Translations under genes and position numbers: made by a program
Shown: positions 38,511 through 40,889 of the stretch, piece after piece
Layout of the letters: every line of letters starts with the position of its first letter
How positions within the stretch are numbered: position 1 is the first letter of the stretch
Notes under the pieces: generated by a model
What the model saw: only the letters and a program-made list of their open reading frames with translations
What the model was told of the DNA's origin: nothing
Database searches by the model: none
From: Paulinella micropora
Lineage: Eukaryota > Cercozoa > Imbricatea > Euglyphida
Reading direction: 5' to 3'
NCBI GenBank assembly: GCA_009731375.1
Contig: BJOX01000333.1
Coordinates: 545,475-586,363, forward strand
Length of the DNA: 40,889 nt

Positions 38511-39459
38511 AAGAAGAAGACTGCAAAGAAAACACGCAAAGACACACAGGGAAAGGATGGTAGGAAGGTGGGTACGTACGTAGGTAGGTAGGTATNNNNN
38601 NNNNNNNNNNNNNNNNNNNNNNNNNNNNNNNNNNNNNNNNNNNNNNNNNNNNNNNNNNNNNNNNNNNNNNNNNNNNNNNNNNNNNNNNNNNNNNNNNNNN
38701 NNNNNNNNNNNNNNNNNNNNNNNNNNNNNNNNNNNNNNNNNNNNNNNNNNNNNNNNNNNNNNNNNNNNNNNNNNNNNNNNNNNNNNNNNNNNNNNNNNNN
38801 NNNNNNNNNNNNNNNNNNNNNNNNNNNNNNNNNNNNNNNNNNNNNNNNNNNNNNNNNNNNNNNNNNNNNNNNNNNNNNNNNNNNNNNNNNNNNNNNNNNN
38901 NNNNNNNNNNNNNNNNNNNNNNNNNNNNNNNNNNNNNNNNNNNNNNNNNNNNNNNNNNNNNNNNNNNNNNNNNNNNNNNNNNNNNNNNNNNNNNNNNNNN
39001 NNNNNNNNNNNNNNNNNNNNNNNNNNNNNNNNNNNNNNNNNNNNNNNNNNNNNNNNNNNNNNNNNNNNNNNNNNNNNNNNNNNNNNNNNNNNNNNNNNNN
39101 NNNNNNNNNNNNNNNNNNNNNNNNNNNNNNNNNNNNNNNNNNNNNNNNNNNNNNNNNNNNNNNNNNNNNNNNNNNNNNNNNNNNNNNNNNNNNNNNNNNN
39201 NNNNNNNNNNNNNNNNNNNNNNNNNNNNNNNNNNNNNNNNNNNNNNNNNNNNNNNNNNNNNNNNNNNNNNNNNNNNNNNNNNNNNNNNNNNNNNNNNNNN
39301 NNNNNNNNNNNNNNNNNNNNNNNNNNNNNNNNNNNNNNNNNNNNNNNNNNNNNNNNNNNNNNNNNNNNNNNNNNNNNNNNNNNNNNNNNNNNNNNNNNNN
39401 NNNNNNNNNNNNNNNNNNNNNNNNNNNNNNNNNNNNNNNNNNNNNNNNNNNNNNNNNNN
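38511..39459. other. Short unassigned sequence and 864-bp assembly gap
   Basis: About 85 bases ending in GTAGGTAGGTAGGTAT precede the Ns at 38596-39459. Nothing can be said of the content of the gap. Confidence 0.9.
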
Positions 39460-39678
39460 CCCCCCCTCTCTCTCCCTCCCTCCCTCCCTCTCTCTCTCTC
39501 TCTCTCTCTCGACACAAACACACACACACACAAACACAAACACACAAACAAACCTGTGAGTAAACGGGTTGGGCACGGGGCAAACCATTTTGAATCTACC
39601 ACACAACACACATTCACATCAAAACGCAAAAACAAACACACACACACAGCGAGAGCGCGCGCGCGCGAGAGAGAGAGA

Positions 39679-39720
<42 letters not shown>

Positions 39721-39786
39721 TAATAACACCTCCATCCATCCATCCATCCATCCATCCATCTATCTATCTATCTATCTATCTATCTA

Positions 39787-39830
<44 letters not shown>

Positions 39831-40076
39831 CATCTGTCCGTCCGTCCGTCCGTCTGTCTGTCTGTCTGTCCGTGCGTCCGTCTGTCTGTCCGTCTGTCTG
39901 ACCGTCCGTGCGTCCATGCGTCTGTCCCTCTGTCTGTCTGTCGGTCTATCTATCTCTCTATCTATCTATCTACCTATCTATCTATCTACCTATCTACCTA
40001 CCTACCTACCTACCTATCTACCTACCTATCTACCTATCTATCTATCTATCTATCTATCCATCTGTCTATCTATCTG

Positions 40077-40114
<38 letters not shown>

Positions 40115-40365
40115 CATCTATGTATCTACATGTTAGCAATAACCTGTGGTTGCGGCGCGGGCGTCAGCTTCTATACATACATGCATGCATACATACATAC
40201 ATACATACATACATACATACATGCATGCATGCATACATACATATATACATACATACATACATACACGCATAGATGCATGCATGCATGCATACATACATAC
40301 ATACATACATACGTACATACATACATACATACGTACATACATACATACATACGTACATACATACA

Positions 40366-40397
<32 letters not shown>

Positions 40398-40834
40398 CAT
40401 ACATACATATACATACATATACATACATACATACATACATACATGCATACATTACATACATACATAGATTACATACATACATACATACATACATGCATAC
40501 ATACATAATATATACATACATACATACATGCATACATACATGCATACATACATAATATATACATACACATGCATACACATACATACATACATCTCTGACC
40601 TGGTCACCGTAGCCGGCCATTTGCCCCCCGTAATTACCTTGTATGTATGTATGTATGTATGTATGTATGTATGTGTGTATGTATGTATATATATGCATGT
40701 TTGTATGCATGCGTGTATGTATGTATGTATGTATGTACCTGTCTCGTCCAGGTTGTGATAGCTCATCTAACAAGATAGACTAGATAAATTGACTGATATG
40801 TTGGGGCGGCGAGAGGGAGGCAGAGAGAGAGAGA

Positions 40835-40889
<55 letters not shown>
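39460..40889. repeat. Terminal microsatellite block: (CT)n, (CA)n, (ATCT)n, (CATA)n, (TATG)n, poly-G
   Basis: (CT)n and (CA)n to 39545, mixed sequence to about 39650, (GA)/(GT)n, (ATCC/ATCT/GTCC)n at 39730-40125, (CATA)n at 40174-40590, a 50-bp unique patch, and (TATG)n at 40641-40736. The window ends in about 50 G. No gene. Confidence 0.9.

Noticed and set aside
38198-39755. Open frames of 400 or more codons on the minus strand
   Set aside because: Most of their length is the 864-N gap; the rest is microsatellite and satellite sequence.

Overview
This window is nuclear DNA from a microbial eukaryote, most likely an alga or other protist. Genes are split by many short GT-AG introns, and microsatellites and mobile elements fill much of the rest. 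Nothing bacterial is visible. The exact lineage cannot be read from the sequence; a chromerid-like or other intron-rich alga would fit, but that is only a guess. About a dozen N gaps interrupt the sequence, several next to long poly-G or (GA)n tracts. Splice structures below were worked out by hand from GT-AG sites and codon phase. Layout: (1) 1-1526, GA-rich satellite and a 20-bp minisatellite built on the palindrome AAGGTATACCTT. (2) 1527-13051, a complete-looking 11.5-kb DNA transposon. It has about 100-bp terminal inverted repeats (TIRs), a 6-bp target duplication (CCTTGG) and an empty-site paralogue at about 13.7 kb. It carries two divergent multi-exon genes: a DDE-type transposase on the minus strand and an unrecognised coiled-coil protein on the plus strand. 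Both hold a giant trinucleotide-repeat intron, and both show frame damage or sequencing indels. The 186 bp between them holds an 11-bp-phased direct repeat that is also present in the TIRs. (3) 13058-16920, more copies of the GA satellite, a 169-bp-arm inverted repeat and more GGTATACC minisatellite. (4) 17.4-19.7 kb, a possible minus-strand Cys-rich gene among repeated ATGCAT-centred palindromes, one of them a perfect 38-bp palindrome. (5) 20612-24913, the one clearly intact host gene: a 14-exon, 400-residue acetate/succinate transporter of the GPR1/FUN34/YaaH (AceTr) family. Twelve of its 13 introns contain a microsatellite or homopolymer. (6) 24.9-32.9 kb, a repeat graveyard: a 99-bp-arm inverted repeat, a tRNA-derived SINE-like piece, duplicated LINE-tail-like units, a decayed 1.29-kb Tc1/mariner element with TA target duplication, and a 327-bp direct duplication. 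(7) 32.9-40.9 kb, almost only microsatellites and satellites, with one 296-bp MITE-like element and two minisatellite families. How it fits together: the transporter is the only gene with a clear cellular job (monocarboxylate uptake or export at a membrane). The two genes of the 11.5-kb element look like one mobile unit controlled from a shared central promoter. The most interesting content is that two-gene transposon and the way microsatellites occupy introns of both host and transposon genes.
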